A model generated the notes under the pieces. It worked only from the letters and a program-made list of their open reading frames with translations, ran no database searches and was not told the origin of the DNA. From an uncultured bacterium (GTDB taxonomy: Bacteria > Bacillota > Clostridia > Lachnospirales > Lachnospiraceae): DNA of 8,829 nucleotides. Position 1 is the stretch's first letter; the number at the start of each line of letters is the position of its first letter. A program made the position numbers and the translations under genes. This document shows positions 7,143 to 8,829 of this stretch, piece after piece. Location of the stretch: NCBI GenBank assembly GCA_905214365.1, contig CAJMMH010000107.1:1-8829 (forward strand), written 5' to 3'.

Positions 7143-7996
7143 TCCGTCTTTTCCTCCTGTTTGTCATTTGCAGCGGCTTCCCTGTCTGCCTGCGGCGCGG
7201 ATGAAGCCGTTCCCTTCACCTCGCTGCTGTCTGCGCTGTCCTTGTCCTTTTGCTGTACCTTCTCCAGTTCTGCCTGCGCTTTCGCGCGGATTGCCTCCGC
7301 TTCTTCACGCATCCGCTTCGCTTCCTCTAACGCGGCCTCTGCCTCACTCTTCGCCTGCTTTGCTTTCTCCTGCTCTTCCTGTGCCCTTGCGCTCTGCACC
7401 TGGCCGACAGCAAGCTCCGCCTCTCTCGCTGCCTCCACAGCAACTGCTTTCTTCAGGCTGATGCTGATCATAATCAGATGATACACCTGATAGATAAAGA
7501 ACAGCAGCATCGGCAGTACAATCACAACAAGAAATCCCGTACTTCCAGACAGGAAATTCATCACATATCCGGCTTTCGGAATCACACAGACATACTTTCC
7601 GACAATGTCTCCGTCCGAAATGATATGCGTATCGGCAATGCCATTGTTGTTGTCGCCAATCGTTGTATAGCTTCTCGCGTCTCCGACCGAAGCAATGCTT
7701 TGAATACGGTGCGTGTTCAGCGCGTATTCATTATCAATAATCGTATGGAAACAAATGATGTCTCCTTCCTTTAACTCTGCCGGATCACAGGTATGAATCA
7801 GAATCAGATCTCCAGCGGAAAATGTCGGTGCCATGGAATCTGACTTTACGACTAGCGGCGTATAGCCGAACAGATTGGATACCTTCTGGCTGTCACGCGT
7901 TGCCATCGTTGTAAACACATACAGCGCAGCTACCAGAATAATAATCCACAAAACCGTGCTCAATACAATTGTTCCCAGACGTTTTAAAGCTTTCAT
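7139..7996 (-). CDS. SipW-type signal peptidase I (S26B, Ser-His) with cytosolic coiled-coil tail
   Basis: This 285-residue signal peptidase has an N-terminal helix (about 8-30), an extracellular catalytic domain, a second helix (about 154-178), and a cytosolic tail of about 105 residues. Catalytic Ser54 lies in KSDSMAPTF, the base is His96 in ALNTHRIQS, and aspartates are in TIGDNNNGIADTH (Asp115, Asp122). This is the SipW/Sec11-type Ser-His enzyme, not LepB. Tail residues about 181-250 are Ala/Glu/Lys/Arg-rich with heptad character and are followed by a polar disordered end. SipW proteins normally lack such a long coil. I chose the start at 7996 because GAGGGAAG lies upstream at 8005-8012; longer readings from 8056 add a polar stretch without a ribosome site. 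The stop overlaps the GTG start of the ATPase, so the two are translationally coupled. The 120 bases upstream (7997-8116) show no terminator or promoter I can defend. Confidence 0.9.
   Translation of the reverse strand: MKALKRLGTIVLSTVLWIIILVAALYVFTTMATRDSQKVSNLFGYTPLVVKSDSMAPTFSAGDLILIHTCDPAELKEGDIICFHTIIDNEYALNTHRIQSIASVGDARSYTTIGDNNNGIADTHIISDGDIVGKYVCVIPKAGYVMNFLSGSTGFLVVIVLPMLLFFIYQVYHLIMISISLKKAVAVEAAREAELAVGQVQSARAQEEQEKAKQAKSEAEAALEEAKRMREEAEAIRAKAQAELEKVQQKDKDSADSSEVKGTASSAPQADREAAANDKQEEKTE
7153..7158 (-). promoter_or_regulatory. Ribosome binding site supporting the GTG start of the AAA+ ATPase
   Basis: A perfect AGGAGG on the minus strand lies ten bases before the GTG at 7142, inside the 3' end of the peptidase gene. 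It supports a GTG start with a four-base stop-start overlap and keeps both N-terminal hydrophobic segments in the product. Confidence 0.75.
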
Positions 7997-8004
7997 GTTC
8001 TTAT

Positions 8005-8012
8005 CTTCCCTC
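8005..8012 (-). promoter_or_regulatory. Ribosome binding site setting the start of the coiled-coil signal peptidase
   Basis: GAGGGAAG on the minus strand precedes the ATG at 7996 by eight bases. The two upstream in-frame ATGs (8014 and 8056) have no comparable site, and the one at 8014 overlaps this element. It therefore decides the start. Confidence 0.65.
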
Positions 8013-8116
8013 ATTCTGCCGTTTGTCAGCGGCTGTTCCTTTGCTGCCGTCCACACATAATGCGAACGATTTCATTCCTTCTTTTTGTTCCCGCATTTGC
8101 CTTTTCGTTTTTGCTG

Positions 8117-8829
8117 TTACTCAAATATTTCTCCATCGGTTCCGGTTCCGGTAAACCGCAGCCGGATCGCGTAATCGCCGCCGCGCAGATCATCGGTGCA
8201 GGCTGGATCTGTTCCCTCCAGCCAGATATGTACCTCAACCGCCTTGTCCTCCCCTTCCTTCAGAGAAAACATCGCATTGCTGTCATCAAGACTCATCTGA
8301 TCCGCCGCAGGCAAGCCGAATATTGTCGCTCCGGACTCCTGTGCCGCTCCGGCAGCCCTCCCAGGATCATACACCCAGCGCTGACTGTCTGCCGCAAAGG
8401 AAATCCGCATTGCCTCCGGAAGTCCCGGTGTCTCAGACAGAATCGCGGTTCCGTCCGACGCACCGTCTTTACTGTCCGCGCTCGTCAGATGAACCGTCAT
8501 ATCCCGGTCCGCCATAAAGTGCAGCGTAAACTCCAGATACGAGCCTCCCGTATCAGAAGCCGCCGCACCGGATTCGTAGACAAATTGCTTCTGATCCGAA
8601 GTCGTTACCGGCTCTAATGGCGTCTCTTCCATCGAAAATCCCTTTTCCTGAAGGATCCGCGCCGCAATCTGGTCAAATCCCAGCGTCTTCACATACCGAT
8701 CTATCGTCTCATGCGCGTCCAGATCAATTCGCAGCTCCACGCCTGTAATAATGTCCAGACTCATCGTCCGCACTCTGGCATTGTCCGCAATCGAAAACCA
8801 TGCTGTCGTTGTCATCGTCACTGCCGCCA
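8117..8829 (-). CDS. SipW-dependent-type secreted surface protein (TasA/camelysin-like), N-terminus cut by window edge
   Basis: The frame is open to the window edge, giving 236 visible residues. The GTG at 8821 is probably internal. The first visible residues, AAVTMTTTAWFSIADNARV, resemble the cleavage region of SipW-type substrates (small residues, then an aromatic pair and D-x-A, as in TYAWFTDTA). The preceding hydrophobic core should lie beyond the window. The rest looks like secreted beta-sandwich: alternating strands such as YLEFTLHFMA, an AMRISFA stretch, and a C-terminal segment VHIWLEGTDPACTDDLRGG followed by a final strand, an ending I associate with clostridial SipW-dependent proteins. 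No LPXTG or C-terminal anchor is present, so it is probably released or assembled into fibres. It is the first visible gene of the leftward operon and the likely substrate of the two peptidases downstream. The TasA/camelysin relationship rests on pattern recognition. Confidence 0.75.
   Translation of the reverse strand, partial: AAVTMTTTAWFSIADNARVRTMSLDIITGVELRIDLDAHETIDRYVKTLGFDQIAARILQEKGFSMEETPLEPVTTSDQKQFVYESGAAASDTGGSYLEFTLHFMADRDMTVHLTSADSKDGASDGTAILSETPGLPEAMRISFAADSQRWVYDPGRAAGAAQESGATIFGLPAADQMSLDDSNAMFSLKEGEDKAVEVHIWLEGTDPACTDDLRGGDYAIRLRFTGTGTDGEIFE

Noticed and set aside
7997..8056. N-terminal extension of the coiled-coil signal peptidase from ATG 8056
   Set aside because: It adds a polar stretch before the membrane helix and has no ribosome site, whereas the ATG at 7996 has GAGGGAAG.

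Overview
The window looks like chromosomal DNA from a Gram-positive gut-type Clostridia (Lachnospiraceae or Oscillospiraceae-like). The reasons are moderate GC, strong AGGAGG/GAGGG ribosome sites, a CUT1 sugar transporter with no ATPase gene beside it, and SipW-type (Ser-His) signal peptidases with a SipW-type secreted substrate. The assignment is inferred from gene content, not from a marker gene.

Left part (1-2846, + strand): the end of a carbohydrate ABC importer operon. It holds the 3' part of an extracellular solute-binding protein, an intercistronic hairpin, a MalF/UgpA-type permease and a MalG/UgpE-type permease. The ATPase is not visible, as is common for Firmicutes CUT1 importers that share one MsmX-type ATPase.

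Centre (2847-2935): a short convergent intergenic region with a long-stem hairpin. Its U-tract points leftward, so it best fits the terminator of the minus-strand operon.

Right part (2936-8829, - strand, transcribed right to left): a compact operon. In order it encodes a secreted protein with a SipW-type export signal (5' end beyond the window), a SipW-type signal peptidase with a long cytosolic coiled-coil tail, a membrane-anchored McrB/MoxR-like AAA+ ATPase, possibly a 20-codon micro-ORF, a protein with an McrC/DUF2357-like N-terminal region and a roughly 225-residue coiled coil, and a second, shorter SipW-type signal peptidase. Overlapping or closely spaced genes and the single terminator at the end argue for one transcript.

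The right-hand operon is the interesting part. It joins an McrB/McrC-like pair, normally a restriction module, to a dedicated secretion and processing apparatus. The McrB-like partner has gained membrane helices, and the McrC-like partner shows a coiled coil where a nuclease would be expected. I infer a membrane-bound AAA+ machine that helps export, process or assemble TasA/camelysin-like surface proteins. This is a hypothesis from domain content and gene order. No RNA genes, mobile elements or CRISPR arrays were seen, and no gene-free stretch exceeds 300 bases.
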